A DNA stretch of 44,584 nucleotides from Candidatus Rokuibacteriota bacterium (GTDB lineage Bacteria > Methylomirabilota > Methylomirabilia > Rokubacteriales > CSP1-6): the NCBI GenBank assembly GCA_003221515.1, contig QHSI01000018.1, forward strand, positions 1 through 44,584, given 5' to 3'. Each line of letters starts with the position of its first letter. Within the stretch, counting starts at the first letter, position 1. The notes under the pieces were generated by a model. The model made no database searches and was not told where the DNA came from. It saw nothing but the letters and a program-made list of their open reading frames with translations. A program made the translations under genes and the position numbers. Below, in pieces: positions 8,032 through 15,729 of the stretch.

Positions 8032-8980
8032 CGGGCTTCAGGGCCCCCTCGAGCTCGCGCCGCGTGGTCAATCCCTCGAACCTCGCGCGGACGATCCCTT
8101 TGCCGTCCACGACGAAGATCCACGGCTCGGAGCGGAGGTTCCACTCCTCGACCGTGGGCGAGAACTTCTGGAGGGACTCGCTCTCCCAGATCTCCTCGTG
8201 GATGAAGACGACGCGATCCCCATAGGCCGGGATCAGCGTCCGCACGACGTCGACGACCGGGCCGCACACCCGGCTGGTGCAGTACCTCGGCGTCGCGAAC
8301 ACGATCACCTGCGGCTTGCCCTGGGCGATCGCGTCCGCGATCCGCGTCCGATGTAACCGCGGATCCGGCGGCTCGCTGGAATCGATCTGCTTCAGCTCGC
8401 TGACGTCGCTGGCGATGCGGTTCCGACTGCGCGGGGCCGGCGTCCCGACCGTCGGCGCGGGCGACGTCGCGAGGGCGCTGACGCTCAAGCGCGCCGACTC
8501 GAGGGCGCCGCTGCCCACCTGCGCGAGGACCTCGAGGCCCCACGTGCCGGAGTGCTCGAAGGCCACCTGCGCCACGTAGATGCCCTGCACGTCGGTCGCG
8601 TCGCCGTGGACGTGACGCGCGCCGTCCGGATGGATGTGGATCCGCTTGCCCCGTTCGATGACCTCCAGCCGATGGTAGCGCGCCGGCGTTTCGGCGATGA
8701 GACGCGCGTCCTCGCCTTCGATCGCATAGACACGCACCGCGACCCTGGCGTCGGCGAGCAGCTTTCCGTCCTTCAGGAGGCCGAAGGCCAGTCGATTCTG
8801 GCCGACGAGCAGCTCGGACGTCGTGAGCAGGACTTGAAGGCGGTCTGTTCCCGTCGGGGCGAGCTGCGCCGCCGGCCGGTCGCGCTGGGCGAAGCAGACG
8901 GCCAGGAGTCCCAGCGTGACCGCGCCGGAGATGAGGGACGGACGCAGGCGCGCCCGTCCCTGCCGTTCGCTATTCCACAA
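7994..8980 (-). CDS. Exported thioredoxin-fold protein with N-terminal FixH/YtkA-like region
   Basis: The 328-residue product has an N-terminal membrane/signal segment (SLISGAVTLGLLAVCFA). A beta-rich region of about residues 45-170 resembles YtkA/FixH-type domains, with a His-rich patch HIHPDGARHVHGD that could bind metal. The C-terminal thioredoxin fold has a CTSRVC motif (Cys234, Cys239). Four residues between the cysteines is not the usual CxxC of thioredoxins and resembles peroxiredoxin-like or SCO-like proteins. The TTG at 8980 is the first in-frame start and overlaps the end of the PQQ-cupredoxin gene by 11 bases; an internal start is possible. Co-transcription suggests a role in copper or thiol handling for that enzyme, which is inference. 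Confidence 0.7.
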   Translation of the reverse strand: MWNSERQGRARLRPSLISGAVTLGLLAVCFAQRDRPAAQLAPTGTDRLQVLLTTSELLVGQNRLAFGLLKDGKLLADARVAVRVYAIEGEDARLIAETPARYHRLEVIERGKRIHIHPDGARHVHGDATDVQGIYVAQVAFEHSGTWGLEVLAQVGSGALESARLSVSALATSPAPTVGTPAPRSRNRIASDVSELKQIDSSEPPDPRLHRTRIADAIAQGKPQVIVFATPRYCTSRVCGPVVDVVRTLIPAYGDRVVFIHEEIWESESLQKFSPTVEEWNLRSEPWIFVVDGKGIVRARFEGLTTRRELEGALKPVTAPGASRAGPE

Positions 8981-11036
8981 TGACCTGGCCGTACTGCCAG
9001 GGGTGGGGCAGACAGATGTAGTAGTAGTTGCCGGGCTGCGCGAAGGTGACGGCCTTCGACTGGCCTTTGACCAGCACGCCCGTGTCCCACTTGCCCCGGT
9101 CCATCGACGTCGCCGAGTGCGGCAGGTCGCCGACGTTGGTGAAGGTCACGGTGGTCCCGGCCTTGATCCGCACCCGGGCCGGCGCGAAGCTGTACTCCAC
9201 GTTGTTCGCGCCGATCCTGACCGCGTCGGCTCCGGCGGCGATCGGTCCGGTGGGCCCCGCGACGGTTTGCGGCGGTGGCGGCGGCCACAGCGGACCCAGC
9301 TGGCCCTTCAACGAGAACGCCCACACCGCGTCGCCGTACGCGCTGCCCGTGAGCTGGTTGCCACCCGTCGCGATCGCGACGAACTGCTCGCCGTCCACTT
9401 CGTAGATCACGGGCGGCGCATCGGCGCCGAAACCGGTCTGGAACCGCCACAGCTCCTTGCCCGACTTGGCGTCGATCGCGAGGAAGTTGCCGTCGGGATC
9501 GCCGCGGAACACGAGGCCGCCCGCCGTGACCGACGAGCCACCGCCGCCGCCGATGCGATACGGGGTCTTGTTCTGCCAGGCGATCTTGTTCGTCTTGCCG
9601 TCGATCGCCGTGAACGTGCCGCTCATCGGTGAGTTGATGGGCGCCGACTGGCTTCCGCCGGTGTAGCGCAGCCCGAGCACGTACTTGTCGCCGAAGCGCG
9701 TGAACGCGCTCGTGCGCACCGTGCCGGGCACGTAGAAGTAGCCCGTGTCGGGGCTGTACGGCATCGGCGACCAGTTCGTGCCGCCGATCCCCGACGGCTG
9801 CATGAGCACCGGGGTCTCCCAGAAGGTGTCGAAGATGCAGCCGGCTTTCTCATAGCCCGTCAGCAGCTCGGCACACTGCGGCACGGTCGCGTCGCCGCGG
9901 GGGATCGGCTGGGTCTTGGCCGTCTTCTGCCGCGGGTCCTGAGGTACCGGCTTCTCGTCGATTCCGATCAGGGGCTTGCCGTCCGTCCGATCGAGGATGT
10001 ACACCCAGCCCGTGCGCCCGGCCTCGGCGATGCCCTTGCGGGGCTTGCCGTCGATGACGGTGTCGAAGAGGACCACCGGGCTGGCCGCGTCGTAGTCCCA
10101 GATGTCGTGGTGCACTTGCTGGAAATGCCAGACGTACTCGCCGGTCTTGGCCTTCAGGGCCATCATCGAGGCGCAATAGAGGTTGTCGCCCTCGCGCATC
10201 GAGCCGTCGTAGTCCGGTCCGCAGTTGCCGGTGACGAAGTAGACGAGCCCGAGGTCGGGATCGAGGGCCGGCGTGTTCCAGATCGTCGCGCCGCCGCGCA
10301 TCGAGTGATCTGTGCCGGGCGGCCAGGTCTCGCTGCCGCGCTCGCCGGGCGCCGGGAGCGTGTACGAGCGCCACAGGATTGCGCCGGACTTGGCGTCGAG
10401 CGCGGTCAGCCGGCCCCGCACGCCGAACTCGCCGCCGGAGATGCCGCTGTAGATGATTCCGTCGTAGTAGAGAGGCGCGCTCGTGATGGTGTAGCCGTTC
10501 TCCCACTTCTCGAGGGGCGTCTTCCACTTCACCTCGCCGGTCTTCATGTCCAGGGCCACCATGTTGGCGTCGAGCTGGCCGGAGAAGAGCAGACCCTCGC
10601 CCATGGCGAGCCCCCGGTTCACCCAGCCGCAGCACACGGTCGAGATCTTCTGGTCGATGCCGGACCAGTATTCCCAGATGATCGCGCCCGTTTTCGCGTT
10701 GAGCGCGAAGACGTCGTCGTTGCCCGTGACGACGTACATGATCCCGTCCTTGACAAGCGGCGACCCCTCGAAGGAATACTTGCCGCCGGCGCCGGAGCCC
10801 TTGAGACGGGTCATCCAGGCTCCCTTGAGCTGGGCGACGTTGGTGGTGTCGATCTGCTTCAGCGTGGAGTACCGCTGGTTGGTCAGGTTGCCGCCGTTCG
10901 TGACCCAGTCCTTCCCGGCCGGGCCCCGGATCAGACGATCCATGTCCGGGTCGGCGGCCAGGGCTGGCTGGACCATCAGGAACAAGAAGCTCAGCGTCGT
11001 CACCACCGCGATCACTTGCTGCCCCAGACGTCGCAT
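8970..11036 (-). CDS. PQQ-dependent alcohol dehydrogenase fused to a C-terminal cupredoxin
   Basis: A 688-residue exported quinoprotein with signal peptide ending VQPALA-AD. Residues about 30-570 form the PQQ propeller, with the vicinal disulfide Cys135-Cys136, the Glu of GGEFGVRG, the Asn of TGNCGPDYDG, catalytic Asp314 and the lanthanide-type Asp316 (WDYD). After a Pro-rich linker (PLWPPPPPQ), residues about 595-688 are a cupredoxin of the amicyanin/plastocyanin type. Its copper ligands are His640, Cys675 and His678, but the axial Met position holds Gln681 (C-LP-H-PW-Q). Known two-domain PQQ alcohol dehydrogenases carry cytochrome c here, so copper probably replaces haem as internal electron acceptor. 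The start at 11036 has AGGGAG upstream. It is followed by the overlapping thioredoxin-like gene. Confidence 0.9.
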   Translation of the reverse strand: MRRLGQQVIAVVTTLSFLFLMVQPALAADPDMDRLIRGPAGKDWVTNGGNLTNQRYSTLKQIDTTNVAQLKGAWMTRLKGSGAGGKYSFEGSPLVKDGIMYVVTGNDDVFALNAKTGAIIWEYWSGIDQKISTVCCGWVNRGLAMGEGLLFSGQLDANMVALDMKTGEVKWKTPLEKWENGYTITSAPLYYDGIIYSGISGGEFGVRGRLTALDAKSGAILWRSYTLPAPGERGSETWPPGTDHSMRGGATIWNTPALDPDLGLVYFVTGNCGPDYDGSMREGDNLYCASMMALKAKTGEYVWHFQQVHHDIWDYDAASPVVLFDTVIDGKPRKGIAEAGRTGWVYILDRTDGKPLIGIDEKPVPQDPRQKTAKTQPIPRGDATVPQCAELLTGYEKAGCIFDTFWETPVLMQPSGIGGTNWSPMPYSPDTGYFYVPGTVRTSAFTRFGDKYVLGLRYTGGSQSAPINSPMSGTFTAIDGKTNKIAWQNKTPYRIGGGGGSSVTAGGLVFRGDPDGNFLAIDAKSGKELWRFQTGFGADAPPVIYEVDGEQFVAIATGGNQLTGSAYGDAVWAFSLKGQLGPLWPPPPPQTVAGPTGPIAAGADAVRIGANNVEYSFAPARVRIKAGTTVTFTNVGDLPHSATSMDRGKWDTGVLVKGQSKAVTFAQPGNYYYICLPHPWQYGQVIVE

Positions 11037-11148
11037 GTCGTTCTCCCTTACTTCCGGCGGCCGTGAGCGCGCTTCTTCCCGTAGCGGGACGCCCCCGCTT
11101 GCCGTCGCGCCGCCTCGCGCGATCGGACTCCAGTCGGGGCGCGGCCGA

Positions 11149-11177
11149 GAAATACCGCCGCCTATCATCCATGTCAA
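11149..11177 (-). promoter_or_regulatory. Candidate sigma70-type promoter for the PQQ-cupredoxin gene
   Basis: On the minus strand a perfect TTGACA (11177-11172) is followed after 17 bases by TATTTC (11154-11149). This is about 110 bases before the ATG at 11036, in the gap shared with the divergent YVTN propeller gene. Confidence 0.45.
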
Positions 11178-11223
11178 GGAACTCTCTTGACTATGGAATG
11201 CCCCTGGAGGAGTCTCGTCGGCG

Positions 11224-12183
11224 ATGCGCCGATCAGCTCTCGCCGGCGTGGTCCTGCTCGTCCTCGCGTTCGGCTCCACTCGGGCCGGCGCCGAGCTACG
11301 CGTCTTCGTCACCAACGAAAAGTCCGATGACGTGACGGTCATCGATGCGGCGACCCGAGCCGTCGTCGGAACGATCAAAGTGGGCAAGCGCCCGCGGGGC
11401 GTCGCGGTGAGCCCCGACGGCCGGAAGGTCTACGTGAGCAACAGCAACTCGGACAGCTTGAGCGTCATCGACGCGAAGACGCTCGAGGTGCTGAAGACGG
11501 TTCCGGCGGGCATCGACCCGGAGGGACTGACCCTGAACCGGGCGGGCACCGCGCTCTACGTCGTCAACGAGAACGAGCTCTCGGTGACGGTCCTGGATGT
11601 CGCGTCACTGACGGTCCGCAAGAAGATCGCCGTCGGCAAGGAGCCCGAGACGGCGGTGGCCTCGCCGGACGGGCGGTGGATCGCCGTCTCCAACGAGACC
11701 TCCGACGACATCCACGTCATCGCCGTGGCGAGCGACACGGTCGTCAAGCAGATTCCCGCGCCCAAAAACCCGCGCGGCATGCGCTTCTCGGCCGACTCGC
11801 GCCAGCTCTTCGTCGCCAGCGAGCAGGCCCACGTCGTCTCCGTGATCGACATGGCGGACATGAAGGTCGTCAAGTCGGCGCCGACCGGCGGCGGGCGCCC
11901 CGTCGACGTCGTGCTGACGCCGGATGGCTCGCGCCTGTACGTGTCCCACGGTCAGACCGGAGACGTCCGGGTGCTGGACAGCGCCTCGCTCAAGGTGCTC
12001 GCGGTGATCCCGACCGGTCCCCGCACCTGGTGGACCGCGCTCAGCCCGGACGCGCGATTCCTCTACGCGACCGTCGGGCGCGCCAACGAGCTGGCCGTGA
12101 TCGACACGAGCTCGAACACGGTGGTCGCACGCGTTCCCTGCGGCACGCTGCCCTGGGGCGTGGCGATCGCTGACACGCCCTGA
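11224..12183 (+). CDS. PQQ-associated YVTN beta-propeller protein
   Basis: The 319-residue exported protein has a signal peptide (LVLAFGSTRAGA) followed by about seven repeats with the pattern VxVIDxxTxxVxxTIxVGxxPxGxxxSPDGxxxYV. The first blade, VFVTNEKSDDVTVID, closely resembles the family 'PQQ-dependent catabolism-associated beta-propeller protein', which is usually encoded near quinoprotein dehydrogenases. Its role is unknown; a periplasmic scaffold or ligand-binding function is assumed. GGAGGAG at 11206-11212 is 11 bases before the ATG. It is divergent from the PQQ-cupredoxin gene, consistent with the family association. Confidence 0.88.
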   Translation: MRRSALAGVVLLVLAFGSTRAGAELRVFVTNEKSDDVTVIDAATRAVVGTIKVGKRPRGVAVSPDGRKVYVSNSNSDSLSVIDAKTLEVLKTVPAGIDPEGLTLNRAGTALYVVNENELSVTVLDVASLTVRKKIAVGKEPETAVASPDGRWIAVSNETSDDIHVIAVASDTVVKQIPAPKNPRGMRFSADSRQLFVASEQAHVVSVIDMADMKVVKSAPTGGGRPVDVVLTPDGSRLYVSHGQTGDVRVLDSASLKVLAVIPTGPRTWWTALSPDARFLYATVGRANELAVIDTSSNTVVARVPCGTLPWGVAIADTP

Positions 12184-12199
12184 GCCGGTGCTGCCGGTG

Positions 12200-12712
12200 T
12201 CAGACGATGAGGCGGAGCCAGCGCGGACCGCTTCTCGCGAAGATCTGGTCGACTCCCCACGTTCGTCCCGCGCGCGCGAAGAGAAAGATGATCATCGAGG
12301 TCACCAGAAGGACGTGGAAGCCCTGCTGTCCGAAGCTCATCCACTGGCTGGCCAGACCGTAGTTCAGGCACAGAAACAGCCCGACCAGCGCGGTAAGGCC
12401 GGTCACCAGTCCGAGGATCAGCCCGAGGCCGACCGCCGCCTCGCCGAAGGTCTGAAGCGTCGCGAACACCTTGCTGTTCGGCAGGACCGTCCCCTCGAGG
12501 AAGTTCTTGTACCATTCGACGGGGTTCCCGGCGGCGAACTCGGCGATCCGCTTGGGGTGGAAGGCGACGAAGCGCGGGGAGACCGCCGGGTACGGGATCA
12601 GGTCCCCGAGGAACGCGAGGGTGAACTTGGTCCACACCGCTTTCACGAACCACACACCGACGACGACCCGCAGCAGAACGACCCAGCGGTCCGCGTGGAC
12701 CATGGGCGGCAT
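12200..12712 (-). CDS. DoxX-like integral membrane protein
   Basis: About 170 residues with four predicted membrane helices: WVVLLRVVVGVWFVKAVW near the N-terminus, two in the FGEAAVGLGLILGLVTGL to LFLCLNYGLA region, and FHVLLVTSMIIFLFA near the C-terminus. The helix 1 pattern and the FGE motif preceding helix 2 are typical of the DoxX family, whose founding member is the quinone-binding small subunit of thiosulfate:quinone oxidoreductase. Such a protein could pass electrons from periplasmic oxidation to the quinone pool, which is inference. The start is uncertain: ATG 12712 or 12703, or TTG 12739. It converges with the YVTN gene, with only 16 bases between stop codons. Confidence 0.75.
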   Translation of the reverse strand: MPPMVHADRWVVLLRVVVGVWFVKAVWTKFTLAFLGDLIPYPAVSPRFVAFHPKRIAEFAAGNPVEWYKNFLEGTVLPNSKVFATLQTFGEAAVGLGLILGLVTGLTALVGLFLCLNYGLASQWMSFGQQGFHVLLVTSMIIFLFARAGRTWGVDQIFARSGPRWLRLIV

Positions 12713-12781
12713 GCTAAGGGACGTCGCGAGCGCGGTCAATTGTTTCTAGGCGGGCCTCGTCCCCTGCGACCCGCGGAGGCG

Positions 12782-12811
12782 TTGACAGTACCGACGACGG
12801 CCCTCTAATAT
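12782..12811 (+). promoter_or_regulatory. Strong sigma70-type promoter for the third PQQ dehydrogenase operon
   Basis: A perfect TTGACA (12782-12787) is followed after 18 bases by TAATAT (12806-12811), the best promoter match in the window. It lies about 125 bases before the dehydrogenase start, leaving a leader of roughly 120 bases that could hold regulatory structure. Confidence 0.68.
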
Positions 12812-12937
12812 CGGGCCACTTCAACGACGAAGGGGGTGAGCCCGGCCAAGCTCTGCCTTCGCGGAAACGGGATCAGCGGCGTACTCGCGTTTCGCTCCTG
12901 CGTTCAACAGATCCCACGGGAGATCGGGAGAATGGTC

Positions 12938-14668
12938 ATGAGGACAGCATGCACGCTCGCCCTGGCCGCGCTGATCGCGTGGTCGTCACTGCTGACGCCG
13001 GCGCCAGCGGCGGCCCAATGGACCGACGTGACGGACCAGCGATTGGCCGACCCGGACAAGGAGCCGCAGAACTGGCTCACCTACTACCGGAGCTACGGCG
13101 GCTGGCGCTACAGCCCGCTCACCCAGATCAATGTACAGAACGTCAAGCGCCTGTCGCCGCGGTGGATGCTCTCGTTGGGCGAGGCCGGCAACCAGCAGGC
13201 GACGCCGCTCGTGAACAACGGCGTGATGATCGTGACGTCGCCGTTCGGGCAAGAGCTCAATCGCGTCTACGCGGTGGACGCCACGACCGGCAAGGTCCTC
13301 TGGAAGCACGAGACGAAGCTTCCTGAAGACCTCACCGGCCTGGTCAAGATCCTGTCGATGAACCGCGGCGCCGCGCTCTACGGGGACCGCGTCTACTTCG
13401 GCACCATGGACGCGCGCGTGGTCGCGCTCAACGGCAAGACCGGCTCCGTGGTCTGGCAGAAGACGCTGGCCGACTACAAGGACGGGTACTTCTTCACGAT
13501 GGCGCCGCTCGCCGCCGACGGCAAGATCATCGTCGGCTCCAGCGGCCCCGGCGAGATGGGCAGTCGTGGATTCATCGCCGCCCTCGACGCCGACAGCGGT
13601 CGTGAGCTGTGGCGAACCTACACCATCCCGTCCGCCGGCGAGCCCGGTGTCGATACGTGGCCGGGCGAAACGTGGAAACACGGCGGCGGCGCCGTGTGGC
13701 TCACCGGCACGTACGATCCGGGGTCGAAGCTGGCCTTCTTCGGTGTCGGCAACCCGGCGCCGTGGGACGCCAACCTCCGGAAGGGCAAGAACCTCTACAC
13801 CAACTCGGTGCTCGCCCTCGACGTCAAGAGCGGCGCCATCAAGTGGTTCCGGCAGTACCACCCGAACGACACCTGGGACCTGGACACGCCGCACGAGCAT
13901 CTGCTCATCACCATCACCCGCGGCGGCCAGCCGCAGCAGGTGACGTTCCAGCCGCAGAAGACCGGCTTCTACTTCACGCTGGATCGGACCAGCGGCAAGT
14001 TCGTCTCGGCCAAGAAGTTCGCCCGCAACATCACGGTGTGGTCGGACGTGAACGCCGAGACCGGCGAGCTCATGGAGAACCCAGGCATGCGGCCGGAGGC
14101 CGGGGCGCCGCCGATGAACATCTGCCCGGCGATCTTCGGTGCGCGCAACTGGGCGCACGCCTCCTTCAATCCCAAGACCGGGCTCGTGTTCCTGCCGGGC
14201 ATGGAGCTCTGCAACAAGTACTCGATCGCGAAGGAGATCGAGTACAAGCGCGGCGCCCTCTACATCGGCGCCGACTTCACGGCATACGCGCCCGAGGAGA
14301 ACGCGGGCGTCGTGCGGGCCATCGACCCGGCCAACCAGAAGACGACGTGGGAATGGTGGACCAAGGCCCCACTCCAGGCTGGGGGCACAGTGGCCACCGG
14401 CGGCGGCCTCGTCTTCGTCGGGACTCAGGACGGTCGGCTGGTTGCCCTCAACCAGGCCAACGGCAAGCAGGCCTGGGAATTCAACCTGGGCGCGCCGGTG
14501 ACCGGGCCGCCGATCAGCTTCGCCGTCGGTGCCAAGCAGTACATCGCCGTCGTCACCGGCGGCGGCAAGGTCACCGGCGATCTGCTCGTCGGGGACGACC
14601 CGAAGCTGCAATACCTCAAGTCGATCCCGGTCGGAGGGACGCTGACGGTCTTCGGACTCTTCGAGTGA
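12938..14668 (+). CDS. PQQ-dependent alcohol dehydrogenase (XoxF-like)
   Basis: A 576-residue exported quinoprotein with signal peptide ending TPAPAAA-QW and the usual propeller blades. Visible ligands are the Glu in GPGEMGSRG, the Asn in GVGNPAPW, catalytic Asp314 and a second Asp316 (WDLD), the lanthanide-type pattern. Like the frameshifted paralogue, and unlike the cupredoxin fusion, it has no vicinal Cys pair. The two also share NWLxYxRxxxGWxYSPLxQ and PGETWKxGG, so they are closer to each other. The ATG at 12938 was chosen because GGGA lies about 8 bases before it and it directly precedes the signal peptide; ATG 12932 and GTG 12836 are less likely. The binding protein-cytochrome fusion follows with a TGATG overlap, as in xoxF-J-G clusters. 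Confidence 0.92.
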   Translation: MRTACTLALAALIAWSSLLTPAPAAAQWTDVTDQRLADPDKEPQNWLTYYRSYGGWRYSPLTQINVQNVKRLSPRWMLSLGEAGNQQATPLVNNGVMIVTSPFGQELNRVYAVDATTGKVLWKHETKLPEDLTGLVKILSMNRGAALYGDRVYFGTMDARVVALNGKTGSVVWQKTLADYKDGYFFTMAPLAADGKIIVGSSGPGEMGSRGFIAALDADSGRELWRTYTIPSAGEPGVDTWPGETWKHGGGAVWLTGTYDPGSKLAFFGVGNPAPWDANLRKGKNLYTNSVLALDVKSGAIKWFRQYHPNDTWDLDTPHEHLLITITRGGQPQQVTFQPQKTGFYFTLDRTSGKFVSAKKFARNITVWSDVNAETGELMENPGMRPEAGAPPMNICPAIFGARNWAHASFNPKTGLVFLPGMELCNKYSIAKEIEYKRGALYIGADFTAYAPEENAGVVRAIDPANQKTTWEWWTKAPLQAGGTVATGGGLVFVGTQDGRLVALNQANGKQAWEFNLGAPVTGPPISFAVGAKQYIAVVTGGGKVTGDLLVGDDPKLQYLKSIPVGGTLTVFGLFE

Positions 14669-15729
14669 TGTGGCTCCGCGGCCTCGCCCTCGCCGCGCTC
14701 GCATGGGCGGCGGGGGCCGAGGCCGCCCAACACGAAGGGCTGGAGTCGATCCGGCAGCGCGGCTACCTGCGAATCTGCGCCGACCCCTCGAACCTTCCGT
14801 ACTCGAGCAACGACCCGGCCGCACCCGGCTTCGAGGTCGAGCTGGCCCGGCTCATCGCCGCCGAGCTCGGCGTGACGGCACGCCTGGAATGGCGCGCGAC
14901 GTACGTGCGCGCGATCAAGCCTCTGCGCGACGGCGCCTGCGAGCTGTTCATGGGGCTCCCCGTGGACCGCCGCTTCCGCGAGGGCAACCCCTGGATCGCG
15001 GTCAGCCGACCGTACTACACGATGACGCACGGGCTGGTGACGCGCGCCGACGCGGGCTCGCTCACGATCGCCGACCTCAAGGGCCAGCGCGTCGCCGTCG
15101 AGCTGGCGAGCATCGCCGAGTTCTACGTCGCGTACCGCGATGTGGTGCGCGGGCTCTACAAGACGCAGGAGCAGGCGTTTCAGGCCGCGGCTCGCGACGA
15201 GGCCGTCGCCGCGTTTCTCTGGTTTCCGCTGGCGGCGTGGCTCGCCCGCGGGCGCGCCGACCTGAAGGTCGTCGCCGTCTCGGACGAGGGCCTGGCGTTT
15301 CCGATCGGGGCCGGGGTACGCAAGCGGGATCCGGGCCTCGCCGAGGCGATCGACGCGGCCGTCGAGCGAGTGCTCGCCTCTGGCCAAGCGCAGGAGGTCC
15401 TCGCGCGCTACGGCATCGAATCGGCCAGGCGGACGTCGCGCGAGCCATCGTGCTCACCGTTCGTGCTGGTGCAGGAGAAGGACCCCCGCGAGACGGGCCG
15501 CGCGCTGTTCTCCACCGCGTGCTCGCGCTGTCACGGTGCCGAGGGCGTGGGGGGCGGCACGGGCGGCGCGCTGCCGAAGCTGCGCAATTACGACGGTGGC
15601 TACGACAAGTTCTATCGCCTGGTATGGGAAGGTCGGAAGAACACGGCGATGGCCGCGTTCAAGGGCATCCTGAGCCCCGACGAGGTCCGCGCGCTCTACG
15701 AGTATCTGACCTCGCTTCCCAGGCAGTGA
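14668..15729 (+). CDS. MoxJ/XoxJ-like binding protein fused to cytochrome c
   Basis: 353 residues with a signal peptide (LALAALAWAAGAEA). Residues about 25-255 are a periplasmic binding-protein domain of the quinoprotein dehydrogenase-associated (MoxJ/XoxJ) type: GYLRICADPSNLPYSS, then PGFEVELARLIAAELG and GACELFMGLPVDRRF. Residues about 265-353 are a class I cytochrome c with haem site Cys285-Ser-Arg-Cys288-His289 and a likely axial Met in RKNTAMAAF. In methanol dehydrogenase clusters XoxJ and the cytochrome XoxG are separate proteins; here they are one chain. It would both assist the preceding dehydrogenase and accept its electrons, which is inference. Start overlaps the dehydrogenase stop (TGATG), and its stop overlaps the next start (GTGA). 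Confidence 0.88.
   Translation: MWLRGLALAALAWAAGAEAAQHEGLESIRQRGYLRICADPSNLPYSSNDPAAPGFEVELARLIAAELGVTARLEWRATYVRAIKPLRDGACELFMGLPVDRRFREGNPWIAVSRPYYTMTHGLVTRADAGSLTIADLKGQRVAVELASIAEFYVAYRDVVRGLYKTQEQAFQAAARDEAVAAFLWFPLAAWLARGRADLKVVAVSDEGLAFPIGAGVRKRDPGLAEAIDAAVERVLASGQAQEVLARYGIESARRTSREPSCSPFVLVQEKDPRETGRALFSTACSRCHGAEGVGGGTGGALPKLRNYDGGYDKFYRLVWEGRKNTAMAAFKGILSPDEVRALYEYLTSLPRQ

Noticed and set aside
12836-12937. GTG start at 12836 for the third PQQ dehydrogenase
   Set aside because: Would put about 34 residues before the signal peptide; the ATG at 12938 has a good ribosome binding site and starts the leader directly.
12986-14824. 612-residue minus-strand open frame opposite the third PQQ dehydrogenase
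   Set aside because: No domain or signal recognisable; antisense to a well-supported gene with promoter, signal peptide and ligands.
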